NCBI GenBank assembly: GCA_030340625.1
Contig: JAOPHQ010000596.1
Location: 1 to 64,000, forward strand
Length of the DNA stretch: 64,000 nucleotides
Origin: Merluccius polli
Lineage: Eukaryota > Chordata > Actinopteri > Gadiformes > Merlucciidae
Reading direction: 5' to 3'
The position numbers were made by a program, and so were the translations under genes. Below the pieces are notes generated by a model. That model had not been told where the DNA came from, did not search any database, and was given only the letters and a program-made list of their open reading frames with translations. This document shows, in pieces, positions 1 through 10,370 of the stretch; position 1 is the first letter of the stretch; each line of letters begins with the position of its first letter.

Positions 1-149
1 TTCCTTCCTCTCTCCCCCCCAGAATGGAATATGATTTGAGTGATAGACCTGAACGTTTGGTCAGCACAGAAAGACAAATGTAGCCAGTTTGAGTATGGAG
101 GAGGTGTGTTTTAGGCGACAGAGCAGTGAGTTGATCTCCATGTGGGGGT

Positions 150-350
150 GGTCATACTGTATGTCTTTGGATGTGTGCATCTATGCACGTGAACAGTCGG
201 CCGATGCATGTGCATTGGCCATTGTCTTCACATGTGTATGTGAGTGTGTGTGTGAGTGTGAGTGTGTGTGTGTGTGTGTTTCTGCATGTGTGTTAACTTA
301 GCATGGGGTGAACTTACTTGACAACGTGTCAAGTATGTTCCATTTGCCTT

Positions 351-386
<36 letters not shown>

Positions 387-830
387 ATGGCAGGGGTAGA
401 GCTTCCAGATGTGGAATGGGCAACCTGCCTGTCAGGACCCAAACACAGGAACTCTCCCCTGACAGCAGAGATTAATCAGGGCAGGGGAATCTCACACATG
501 CACACGCACACACACTCAGAGGAAGGTGCTGGGTGTGAGAGCATATGCACGCAAATGTGTTCACTTTAAAAAGTATGTAACTTGTTGTGAGGTTCTTGTG
601 TGTGTGTTTCTTTGTCTGCATGTGTATGTTTTATTAATGTGCATGCATGCCGCGTGAGTGTATGGTGTGTTTATGTGTATGTTTATGTGTGTGGTGTGTT
701 TATGTCTGTGTGTTTGCGTGTGTGTCTTTCAATGTGCGTGCCTGCAACTGTGTGTGTGTTTGTGTGTGTGTTTAAGTCTTTGTGTGTTTATGTGTGTGTC
801 TGTGCTGTGTTTATGTGTGTGTAAGGCCTA
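150..830. repeat. TG-rich low-complexity region
   Basis: Several interrupted (TG)n runs (about 237-283, 353-380 and 598-822) are separated by short unique segments. The open frames here are strings of Cys/Val produced by the repeat and are not genes. Confidence 0.9.
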
Positions 831-2032
831 TTTGTTTGTAAAAAAGGGCTCTTATTCTTTCCCCAATTCTTCTCGTCCTTTGTCCACTGCCCAGAGACAG
901 AATTCAACCCTGATTTTTATTGATGGCTGCCTTTCGGGAAGGGCCTAATACTCTTCTCTATTACTCTATTATAATAGGAAATATGCAGTCATGCGCACCA
1001 TATTTACATTACGACCAACCAAGGTATTTTCCGCTTGAAATTTCAATACGCTTATAAATCAGTGCGTGTGTGTGTATATACAATAATCACTTGGTCAAAA
1101 CACATTGCACCGCATCCTTAATGATGGCTTTTCAGGTCCAAAGCCTGGCTGATGGTGCTTTATGAGTTTGGTACGTCAGAATTAATCAAAAAATAGGTTT
1201 GCAGCCTTGAACTAAAGACCTGCACCATTCTTCATAATCTCAGGGGCTTTGGTGCAATTTAAAACTCCCTCTCTTGCCCTCCACTATCAGCGTAGGGGCT
1301 TTAGTAGGTTAATGGTGTTTCGCTAAGTTTCTCTAGTCTTTGAGTCACGCCCCAGCTCACACTTAAGTGGCCGTCCCGTGCTATCTGATGGGACATCGCG
1401 TCCTCACATTTATCAATTAATTGCACACTGCTCCTGGGTGCCATTGCGTTGCCTCCTTTCTTTATAAATGAGTGATGTGTGTCTCCTCTGAGCTACCCCA
1501 GATAGAGGACAGTAATTACTCACAGGCATATCTCCGGACAGACCTTGGGGTCCTCTGTCAGTAAGGGTCCTGCTGCAGTGCATGTGGTGTAGCATGCGGG
1601 AGGGTTTATTATTATTTGCATTAGGAGCACGTCTTCCTACCGAACGGTCCCTGATCCTCACTCTCTCGCCGGCTAATTGATAAACATCTCCAAGTCATTG
1701 TTATACAGTTTGGAGAAAAGCATCCATCTTTAGATGTTACTGGCCTTCGCAACGCCTAAGGGTCGATTTAGTATTTCCATCCATTAAAAATAGCAGTTTT
1801 ATTTATATATAGGCTTTAAAAATAAGCCTGATATTATACTACTGTGGAATACATTGGCAGTGGGCTCTGCAGTGGGAGGGCTGTGGGTGTTTGTATGCAC
1901 TTTTTGCCATACAGTAAATTGGAGGTGCCGAAAGTAGAATGATGCACACATGGTTGCAACAACAAGCTGCAGCTGATTATAACTGTTACCCTCAGATTAG
2001 AACAAACATACAAGCACATGTGTGTACACTAC
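831..2032. other. Unique DNA, no gene seen
   Basis: AT-rich non-repetitive sequence. I see no splice-flanked frame, RNA gene or transposon end. Confidence 0.6.
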
Positions 2033-2041
2033 ACACACGCG

Positions 2042-2072
<31 letters not shown>

Positions 2073-2125
2073 ATAGACATGCACACACACACGCGCACAC
2101 ACACACACACACACAGACACACAAA
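2033..2125. repeat. Interrupted (CA)n microsatellite
   Basis: About 90 bp of CA units broken by GCGC and by a TACACATAGACATG-type interruption. Confidence 0.95.
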
Positions 2126-2509
2126 CAGATGCAAAGAGACACATCACAAATTGTCTTTAATGTCTCGCTTTATGTAATTTTGAATAGTGATTTGAGCTTA
2201 ATGTTCTTGATTATTAACCAATTCTCCTTCCTGCCGGCAGTATTCACGTTGTTCCCCCTCCCTACCATGTGTCTGCACCGTAAACCCACGATGCAATGGC
2301 TCCCTTCCACCCTCGGAAGCACAAAATTATTGCAATTACATGGATGCTCTCCCTCCTTAATGACTTGAATTACATTTCTGACCCTTAGAAATTGAGGGAG
2401 CACTTAGCAAGAAAATAGCAGTGATGTAACCCTCTTATTCTGCAAAGCTAGAATCTACAACTCTTTATTGTGATGGCCAAAACCTGATTGGTGGCAGGCA
2501 TGATGCTAT

Positions 2510-2517
2510 GAATTCTG
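2510..2517. repeat. Left 8-bp target-site duplication, outer hAT element
   Basis: GAATTCTG directly abuts the left end CAGTGTTGGG of the element. The same 8 bases follow the right end at 5289-5296. Confidence 0.92.
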
Positions 2518-3054
2518 CAGTGTTGGGACTAACACAGTTGGGACTAACCACTGTAACTAATTACTTTGTCAAAATCAGTAACGCGTTATCGTTACTGCGA
2601 TTTAAACAGGCTCGTTACTCGTTACTTCACATGCATAACCCAGGACTACAGTTTCCATGGTGGACGTGAAGCGGACGTGAGTCACGTGACGCAGCGACGT
2701 GCAAGTAAATGAATGAAAACAACAATGGCGGCAGTTGACGCTTTATTATGGATCCCACTGCTTTTCTTGGCAAGCCACACCCTCCGTAGCATTCGAGCGC
2801 TAGGATTGGCCAGGCGTCCATGCTCGCGTGAGGCAATGCAAGAGTGTTGATGTTGACAGCCCGCAAAACTTTTTAATGCCATCATCCATCATCCCATCTC
2901 AACAATATGCCTTCAACTGAAGAAGACAAAGAACATCGGTAAATTATCAATAAATTAACTAGTTTTCCATCCATCAAACTATTTTCTTCCACCATGTTTT
3001 CGTTAGTAAAGCAAAACTAATGGCAACTAACTTTGCTGATCTAACTTAAAGTTA

Positions 3055-3681
3055 GGGCGTGTTCACACCTGGCGTTTTTTTGTTCTGCCAGCGCTCTTTT
3101 TACATTGTATTCCTATGTAGCAGAGCGCTTTTGGAAAACGCCCCCGGCGTTTTTTTAAACGCCTCTCTCTGCGCTTTTTTCTCCCGCACCGAGCATAAAA
3201 AATAAGTTGAAAAAAGTAAGAAAAACGCCTGACGTCAGGCACTTTTTTTTCTGACAGTTGAACTTTTTTGACACCTGACCAATCACAAGCGGAACATTGA
3301 CACTTCGTCACGAAGGAAACTCTCAACTGTCAAAACAAGAAACAATGGCGGACAAATCACTCGGGAAAGTGCCGGTGGAGCGATTGATAGTTTTAATTAC
3401 GGAACATGTTGAGATGTACGACATGTCTAATAGGCTCTACCACAACACCCACCACAAAGAGTCCATATGGAAGCAGATCGGGTTGATCCTCCCGATCTGC
3501 CATTTTGTAGATACGTAGTAGGCGAGTAACGTCGGGGTCTAGAGTGGGTTCGTTGCTAGGCGATAGAAAAAACGCTCTCAGCGCTTTTAGGACAAAAAGC
3601 GCTGCCAGCTTTTTTTTTTGTTGAAAAAGCGGTCGGCTAAACTTTTCCCTATCACAAAAAACGCTAGGTGTGAACACGCCC
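3055..3681. mobile_element. PIF/Harbinger-type element, non-autonomous
   Basis: The terminal inverted repeats start GGGCGTGTTCACACCT at both ends and match over about 25 bp with one or two differences. A 3-bp TTA duplication flanks it (3052-3054 and 3682-3684), the size and sequence preferred by PIF/Harbinger transposases. Near both ends the sequence is rich in GCGTTTTTT and its complement. It lies inside the outer hAT element, so it inserted later. It keeps part of a MADF-type reading frame (3345-3518) but no recognisable DDE transposase, so it would depend on an autonomous relative. Confidence 0.88.
3345..3518 (+). pseudogene. Truncated MADF (Myb/SANT-like) DNA-binding protein of Harbinger type
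   Basis: An ATG in a favourable context (aacaATGG) opens a 57-codon frame beginning MADKSLGKVPVERL. Residues 11-46 resemble the start of a MADF domain: a hydrophobic helix (LIVLITEH), then E-MYD, a tyrosine about six residues on, and WKQIG. Autonomous PIF/Harbinger elements typically encode such a Myb/MADF-like protein, which helps the transposase bind DNA. Here the frame ends soon after the WKQI motif, so the remaining helices and C-terminal half are missing. The break lies at a 10-bp-arm palindrome (GCAGATCGGG ... CCCGATCTGC, near 3472-3500), perhaps an internal deletion junction. An alternative is chance resemblance, but its place within Harbinger ends argues against that. Confidence 0.7.
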
Positions 3682-3948
3682 TTATTCAGGTTTAACGTTA
3701 AACCGATTCTTTTACGATTTTTTGGGTGCCGATTCGATTTAAATTGCGATTCTTCGATATTTGCCTTTCCGAAATTGACTTGCAGTTGCTTTGTCTGTCA
3801 GAAGTTGATTTGCTGTTGATTTGGTCATTTTTCCTAGATTTTTGTGCTTCTACCATGAGTTGGTAGGCTATATAGTAAATGTTTTCTTTTTTTGTCTGGT
3901 TTAATTGTGTTTAGTGTTGTTTATTGTTGTTATGTCCTAATGTGTTGT

Positions 3949-3956
3949 GCTGTAGC
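3949..3956. repeat. Left 8-bp target-site duplication, inner hAT element
   Basis: GCTGTAGC precedes CAGTGTTGGG; the identical copy is at 4433-4440. Confidence 0.92.
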
Positions 3957-4432
3957 CAGTGTTGGGGAAGTTACTTTTAAAAAGTAGTGTTTGCTCGTTA
4001 CTCGTTACTTCTTAAAAAAAGTAATCCCTTACTTTACTTAGTTACCCTCTATGGAAAGTAACTTTTACGTTACTTTTATGGTGCTCGACTTTGGGCAGAA
4101 CCCTATCTCATTTCCTAAATGTGTATAGGCCTACATAAAGTTCTACTATGGGCTTACCGGTATACACAGACTTATGTGGGCTTGGACTCGACATATCATC
4201 ATTTCCCCGGGGATCTTGAGCTACAAGCTTCATGTTAGCATGTTTTGCTTTCAAATGCTTGGTGAGGTTGGCTGTTGAGTTTACAGCAGTGGACAAAAGT
4301 TTCTGGCCAGGGCACAGTGTACACCTCACACTCAAATTCTTATTTTATTCTTATTTTCAATCAGTTCAAAATAATGTGAATACCTCAATTTTTACCCGAA
4401 AAAAGTAGTTACGTTACTGTAACACAACACTG
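3957..4432 (-). mobile_element. Inner hAT element, internally deleted, nested in the outer hAT
   Basis: This 476-bp element runs from CAGTGTTGGGGAAGTTAC to ...GTAACACAACACTG and has perfect flanking 8-bp duplications (GCTGTAGC at 3949-3956 and 4433-4440). Both ends carry the GTTACTTTT/GTAAC-rich subterminal sequence also found in the outer element, so the two belong to related families. On the minus strand it retains a BED zinc-finger coding fragment (4108-4335); the rest of the transposase is deleted. The perfect duplications suggest a younger insertion than its host. Confidence 0.9.
4108..4335 (-). pseudogene. BED zinc-finger fragment of a hAT transposase
   Basis: The minus-strand frame contains VRCTLCPG, then about 18 residues, then H-x4-H in NLTKHLKAKH. 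This C-x2-C ... H-x4-H spacing with the preceding asparagine/leucine pattern is that of BED-type zinc fingers, which sit at the N terminus of many hAT transposases and bind element ends. The upstream stop-to-motif stretch has no ATG, and the frame stops about 45 residues after the finger, well before any catalytic or dimerisation domain. It is a relic exon, not a host gene. Confidence 0.78.
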
Positions 4433-4440
4433 GCTGTAGC
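4433..4440. repeat. Right 8-bp target-site duplication, inner hAT element
   Basis: GCTGTAGC follows the right end CAACACTG and is identical to 3949-3956. Confidence 0.92.
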
Positions 4441-4559
4441 CTATAGACAAAGTTAATACAGGTAAAGTTCAGTTATAAACGACAAAGATTTGTGGCCGTG
4501 TTCGATAGGGAGGGTGTTTTTATTTTGAAAATTGGCCGGATGCTCTATGGCTTTTACTA

Positions 4560-5010
4560 TTTCACTTCCTGCCTGGTCGATCTGCTCTGTTGAGCTTGAC
4601 GCGGTTCAGCAACGGCTCCGTCAAAAATAGAATGCTACGGAACAATAGCACTGTGGCGTGGAGAGACGCTGCTGGGACGCTGCTGAGACATTCCACGGCG
4701 CGCCCAGTGGGGATGGTTTCATTGATTAGAGTGGCAGCGATCAGCACCGGTGACGCAGCCGTTCCGCGGCGCTTACGTCCCCGGTGGAAATGAGGCGTAC
4801 AGCCTATTTCCACCGGGGATGTAAGTGGCGTGGTATCGCGTGGTCTCCTGATTCTCGCGTGGTCTTGTAGTTCTCGCGTGATCCCGCAAATCCAGCCGCC
4901 TCACAGCGCTATGCTGCCGTTACGCACCCGGTGGGGATTGACGCCGGGCAGAGGACGGAGCCGTTCTGCGGCGCAGCTGTTCCGCGGCGCTTACGTCCCC
5001 GGTGGAAATC
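4560..5010. repeat. CpG-rich cluster with three copies of a terminal-repeat-like motif
   Basis: The motif GCTTACGTCCCCGGTGGAAAT occurs at about 4772-4792 and 4989-5009 in plus orientation and in inverted form at about 4805-4825 (ATTTCCACCGGGGATGTAAG). The inverted pair 4805/5009 bounds about 205 bp like a small terminal-inverted-repeat element, and the first copy bounds a partial sibling placed head-to-head. CpG content is far above the flanks, as in a relatively recent mobile sequence. I see no clear target duplication. Confidence 0.6.
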
Positions 5011-5288
5011 GAGGAACTAAAATCGATTTTTGAACAAGAAAAAAGATTTAAAAATCGTCAAACAAAAAATCGCGATACTTAACTGAATCGATTTTTTCTC
5101 CCACCCCTACCAGTTAGGGAGGCAACACATTAATAAGATAATTTAGAGCTAAAAAAAAAGAAGTTACTTTCCCTAGTAACTAGTTACCTTGAAAGTAACG
5201 AGTAACTTAAAGTAACTGAGTTACTTTTGAAAGAAGTAACTAGTAACTGTAACTAAGTTACTAATTTAAAGTAACTTGCCCAACACTG

Positions 5289-5296
5289 GAATTCTG
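5289..5296. repeat. Right 8-bp target-site duplication, outer hAT element
   Basis: GAATTCTG directly follows CCCAACACTG and is identical to 2510-2517. Confidence 0.92.
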
Positions 5297-6437
5297 TACA
5301 TACTATCATACAAATTGTACACAGTCACTTTATCTGCATCCCACGTAACTGTGTTGACCCTAATGTTCCAGCTAAGCTATGCCCATGGTCCTTACCTATA
5401 GAATTATGTTATTAAATCATCCAGAAACATAATATATTGCCATAGTCAAATATCAAATTATAACCGCGATAAAAAAAACAACACAAAATGTAAAAAATTA
5501 CAAAATGTATAAATGTATATACATGTTTTATTATAATTTCATTGAGACATAATTATTTATCTCTTATAGTGCCATTGAAAACCTGTGGTAATTAAACTTG
5601 TAGCCCTGAATGCTAACATATAAGAGCTACCTTAGTAAGAGAAGTCCAAAAACCAGGGGTCAGGGAATTCAGGCCGGGCCCAAAACGTCATGTCAGCAAA
5701 CAAAACCTTTTTCTTGGTTCTGAGCATCTTCAGCTTCCTGGTCCTGGGTCACAGCCCATCGCGTGTCAGTTCGCTGTAGTGGACTCAGAGCCGAGGTGAA
5801 GCAGAACCACGGTGTTGGTACCCAGGGAGTAGTGCTCCCCAGAGGAAGGCGTGAGAGGAGTCGAAGGTGAAGCATCTGGGATCAGTTGAGCTCGCCTGCA
5901 AAGGATTTTTAAACATACTTCATTTGTGTTTTAGGGTGACATTTCGGTTGGCCTGTTATTTTGAAAATGTCAGTACACAAAGGAATGAACCACTTTTCAA
6001 AGAGTTCATAAATATAATATAAACAGCCTTGTAAACAGAGTTGTTTTGTGCTCAGTATTTAAGGGTTTATTGCTTTAGAGGACAACCATTTTGTCTTTTA
6101 TTGAGGATTTTCGGGTAATGCAAGCAAACGTTTAAGCAATAATAATGGTTTACTCAATTTTCTTACATGTCCTGTAAGTTATCTAACTGCATAAACAATA
6201 AGCTAATGAACATGATGTTTTGTCAGATACGTCATCTCCTTTTCATTCTTGTGGTCTGTAGTTGTGATGGCTTTAAATACTAGAACCATCCTTGTTCACC
6301 ACACTACACATGTTGGTCACCCACTCAGTCCGTATTACAATGTGAGTAAAATATGCTGAATACTATTGTTATAATGGATAACATATTCGTAAATAAACAA
6401 CTGAATAAACAAATGAATAAATAAATGCCATACTTTA
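5297..6437. other. Unique DNA, no gene supported
   Basis: AT-rich sequence. A GC-richer patch at about 5670-5890 has a minus-strand acceptor-like CTTTGCAG but no single convincing frame. Confidence 0.5.
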
Positions 6438-6650
6438 GGGTCGGGCTAGTCGTTAGTCGGTGTCCCGACCGAAAGGTTCTGGGTTCGAACCCCAATGTCC
6501 TCGGTCTACCTGTAGGCATCCTGAAGCAAGACGCCCCCCCACCTACTCCCCTACTCCCCCCCTCCTCCCCCCCTGCTCCTTAATGACACGTATCTGAGTT
6601 CACTCCAAGTCCCTTTGGATAGAGGTATCCAAAGCGTGCTAAATGACTAA
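6438..6650 (+). mobile_element. tRNA-derived SINE, copy 1
   Basis: The head GGGCTAGTCGTTAGTCGG resembles a tRNA-type A box, and GGTTCGAAC at 6482-6490 (within CTGGGTTCGAACCCC) is a canonical RNA polymerase III B box. The body runs through a C-rich patch (6528-6572) to CCCTTTGGATAGAGG...GTGCTAAATGAC, the tail type shared by several teleost tRNA-SINEs. SINEs are copied by a partner LINE. A second copy lies at about 45983-46150. The 5' and 3' limits are approximate. Confidence 0.82.
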
Positions 6651-7393
6651 AGGACTCAATTGTATATTCTGGCCCTAAAGAGTATCTCTTTTAGTCTGAT
6701 GGCTTCTGAATAATATTTCATGTTTTCTGTGCCACTCTGTATTTGGGTCTGCCGGAGGGAGCTAGTGTTACGCGGTAACCGGAGCTGTGCTGCTGGTGTG
6801 TGGTGTTCCTCAATTCACCGGAGGACTCCTACCCCTAAGTTATGGTTTCCATTAATCCTGTGTTAAACTGGCAAGTAGGTCTGTGTGCATGTGTGCATAT
6901 GCGTGTGGGATGTCTGTGAGTGTTTCTTGATGTCAACTTCTCCCGTGCCAAAGGATGGACATGTTCTGTCTTTACTGTAAATTTCCACAATTTGTGTATG
7001 ATTGACACATATTAAAACGCTGTGAAATCCACAAGTGATCCGTATCGATAGTTGATTGATATATGACTCAATGCTGGCTTCTACCACCCCTTCCTCCTGT
7101 TGCTCTATCTCTCCCTCTGCCTTTCTGACAGTTGATATATTTGTATAATATTTGATATAAGTGCTCTGGCTTTTATTAACTGAATACATTTTAATTAATT
7201 ATTTATTTTTTTACTTTTTTTTTTTGTGGCCCGGCATTGCCCTCTGTTAGAGAACATGCCACATGGGTTTGGGCGACGACCTCGGCCTCTCACCGTCTCC
7301 GTAACGCAATGGATGTTGAAGCTTGTGAGTCAGTGGCAATAAAACTCAAAGCCATGATGAAACAACAAACCAGAGTGCTCTCTTGCCCCTGCA
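6651..7393. other. Unique DNA, no gene seen
   Basis: Mixed-composition sequence with T-rich patches near 7200-7225. No frame or RNA structure is supported. Confidence 0.55.
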
Positions 7394-7492
7394 TTCAGCA
7401 TACTGTAGGGGCTGTAGGGGCCTCTGCTTTCAGCATACTGTAGGTGCTGTAGGGGCCCCTGCTTTCAGCGTACTGTAGGTGCTGTAGGAGCC
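7394..7492. repeat. 35-bp minisatellite, about 2.8 copies
   Basis: Copies start at 7394, 7429 and 7464 with TTCAGC(A/G)TACTGTAGG and share the GCTGTAGG(G/A)GCCC core. The spacing is exactly 35 bp. Confidence 0.9.
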
Positions 7493-8913
7493 CTTCTTAT
7501 GCATTCTGTACCGTTTTTACCATGGTTTCACCACAAAACCAATACACTTTCCAAAGTATACCTTCTATTATTATAGTATACTTAATACTTATTTCAATGA
7601 AGATGTGGCTTGTTTGTAGATTCATTCATTGTAGATGTATTCATTGTCATTCATTAGGTATCCTTTTCTGATTCTAGTTGTAGTAGTTTTTTTTTTACTT
7701 GTTCATATATGACCATTGAAACCCATACAATCATCGATGTATGATGTTTTTAAGTATGCTATTGAATGAATGAGTTATGGATACTCTGAATAATGAAGCG
7801 ACTCCAACACTGCTACTTATAACATAATTATAAACGGCACAGGAACACCCAGCTAGCATGAAAACTAACACCGTCCACCATCTTGCCTCGCCGTCACATG
7901 ATCGTCGGAGCAGACACCCTTGACCTTGGCACTCCGTTTTGGGCGAGCTCTGTTGTGGTCATCGTTGACAAATCAAAGTCTGCGTTAAGCCTGCGGTTTG
8001 TGGAGGGGTTAAAGGTCGGACCGAGGTTTTTTTTCCTAGGATTAAGATGGCAAAATGACAGCTTTTTTTTTTTTCTCTAACAAATGTTGTGCTAATCTTA
8101 AGTGCTTCTTCTCTGATCCTGTGACTGAGGTTTGAAGGGTGGTGGTAGCAAGCAAAACCCCCTTGAAACGACTCCCAGTTGAAATCACTTTCCCTCCTCG
8201 AACCCTCCGGCCCCAGGCCCAAAGCCAGGCCTCCCAAGCTGAAAGCAGTGTACAAAGCTGATAGCAAATAGTTTCAACTCAAGCCGCCACAGAGATGAAC
8301 TCCAGGAAAAGCCTTTATAGTCTCTATGTTTCTCTATATCTATCTCATATCTCAATATACTCTGTAGACAGATGAGGTACTTGCAGTCCAATTTTGGGGC
8401 AGACCGAGGCTATGCATACATGTGACGACATTGAATGTATTTGAGAACCACATTTAAAGTTGTATGATCACCATTTTGAATCAATTATGTTATATTCAGC
8501 GTTATTTAATTTAATTGACTTGTCTGATCAACAAAAAAAGGCATCGCTTGTTTTTATCCTTCCAGTGTCGTCACAAGGCTTTAAATCTTTTACGGTTACG
8601 TTTTTTTTTCTCTCTCATACAAAATGTTGTCTGTTCTGAGAAAAAAACGAAACGCCCACAAAAGCGACACAGCGCAGGTGGGAGACAGACGCACAGCAAC
8701 AAATAATGGGAGGTGGCTGGTGTGAATGAATATACACAGGTTCCTCCCCAGAGGTCTAGGAGAATGCATCGCCCCTGCTGTGGCCCTGTCATCAGCCATG
8801 AGTGACAGCCTGGCGTACGATACGTGACGGAGTAGATCACGGACGTCAAGGTCAGCAGCGAGGTCGTGGGGAGGGGTTCATTACAACACACTGTATTGAT
8901 GTCCTTCAGACCC
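7493..8913. other. Unique DNA, no gene seen
   Basis: AT-rich with T tracts at 7687-7698, 8028-8036 and 8064-8075. The open frames are of chance length. Confidence 0.5.
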
Positions 8914-8951
8914 GTGTGTGTGTGTGCGCGTGTGTGTGTGTTTGTGTGTGT

Positions 8952-9014
<63 letters not shown>
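8914..9014. repeat. Compound (GT)n-(TA)n microsatellite
   Basis: An interrupted GT run (8914-8951) is followed by about 30 uninterrupted TA units (8955-9014). Confidence 0.95.
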
Positions 9015-9017
<3 letters not shown>

Positions 9018-9989
9018 GGTTGTTTGACTCCCAGCCTAAATGTTCTATATATAGCAGATTGAGTAATTCAAAGGATTGGACAAACCCTAGGCTATGATTT
9101 TCCTCCACACTCCTCCACTGAAACATCTGAGAGAGGTACCATTCCAGTCATACAACAGCAGCAGCCTAAACTTCTTCATCTAAACAGAGTCTGGTTGATT
9201 CAGTTCAGAAGTGGCCAATGTAACAGAGAAGGAGTCGGACGGCGACAAAAATAGAAAGGGCTTTTTTGAAGTGCCCGTGTCCACTGGAGATGTTTGTTAT
9301 GGTGTCTCCTTGGTGTCTTGTAAGTATGTGTTTGGAGCGCTGTGTGGCTTGCGTGTACACAGTGTTTGCATGCTAGTGTTAGCATCTGGCTTTTCATTTT
9401 CCTTCAGCTTGACTCCAAAGGCCCACAGGTGCCTGGAAACGGCTCAAGATACTGTCCCACACTACGGGTGTGGTCGTGAATGTGCATGCGTGTGTGTGAG
9501 CGTGCACATACATGCACGCATGTATGTAAGTATATTGGTTTGCACATGCTTTATGTTCCCATGTGCGAGTACACGTATGTCCTTGTCGTTTTAATGCGCA
9601 CGTGCATATACATGTGTGTGTGTCCTGTGCGCATGCACAGGACACAGGAAGGGAGCGGGCAGATTTGGGCTGTTGCATGAGGCCCGGCTAATTCCCCTTC
9701 CCTCCCCTGGCCTTGGGTTCCCCCTGCTTCCAAGTGTGACTGCAATTTGCACACTGTCTTCAGGTTGAAATTTACGACCTCTCCTGCTTGCGCCGAACAA
9801 AAGAGGGGATTGATCAGAGGGCTCCATTGGCCCCCATAGAGCCCTTCTCCTCTGAGTGCCACATAATTGATGCCAGATCTCCACGGAGGCCGAGGCCCAA
9901 TGTATTGGAAGGAGGAGCCATGTGACTGCGCTGTAATGTACACCATGCTACAGTATTTAGTGATGGCATGAAAATCCCCCAGATTCTGT
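9015..9989. other. Unique DNA with TG-biased stretch and a small hairpin
   Basis: Positions 9450-9630 are rich in TGCATG/TGTG. GTGTCCTGTGC-GCAT-GCACAGGACAC near 9620-9645 forms an 11-bp perfect stem. No gene is seen. Confidence 0.55.
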
Positions 9990-10370
9990 CCTCTCTCTCT
10001 CTCTCTCTCTCTCGCTCTCTCGCACAAATATGCAGGACTAAATGGTCTGGGGCCACTGCAAACAGACAATCAGCCTAATAATGTCGATGTGTTTGTGTGT
10101 GTCTATTAATCTTGTGTGTGTGTGTGTGTGTGTGTTTGTGTGTGAGAGAGATAATGCACAAGTGTGCATGTAAAAGCTCGCCAGTGTGTGTGTGTGTGTG
10201 TGTGTGCATGTGAGGGCTTTCTCTCACGGGCTCAGCGTACCGTGAGTAAGTAGAGTGTTGACCCTCTCTCCCTGGAGAGCATATGGATGCAATCACAGAG
10301 AGAGACACAGAGCAGAGAGAAGAGGAGAGCAGGGGAGAGAGAGCGAGAGAGAGAAAATAAGTTAAAAACA
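9990..10370. repeat. Cluster of (CT)n, (GT)n and GA-rich tracts
   Basis: CT run at about 9992-10022, GT runs at about 10117-10144 and 10182-10206, then GA-rich sequence at about 10298-10355. Confidence 0.88.

Larger units (their letters stand above)
2518..5288. mobile_element. Outer hAT-superfamily DNA transposon carrying nested insertions
   Basis: The element begins CAGTGTTGGG and ends CCCAACACTG, and both ends are rich in GTTAC/GTAAC motifs. It is flanked by a perfect 8-bp duplication (GAATTCTG), the length made by hAT transposases. No intact transposase remains. The left part (about 2640-2940) looks like a leader, with an ATG at 2907 opening a short frame that runs to a GTAAAT donor-like site at 2939; this may be a relic first exon (inference). 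The interior contains a Harbinger element at 3055-3681, a second hAT element at 3957-4432, a CpG-rich inverted/direct repeat cluster at about 4560-5010, and AT-rich stretches around 3690-3790 and 5015-5105 with repeated CGATT motifs that may belong to yet another element whose ends I could not fix. Confidence 0.88.

Noticed and set aside
3393..3677. Minus-strand frame across the Harbinger element
   Set aside because: It overlaps the MADF frame antisense and runs into the inverted repeat; probably a by-product of the palindromic structure.
5670..5898. Minus-strand exon-like patch after CTTTGCAG
   Set aside because: The frame from that acceptor stops after about 35 codons, other frames are needed to continue, and nothing is recognisable.
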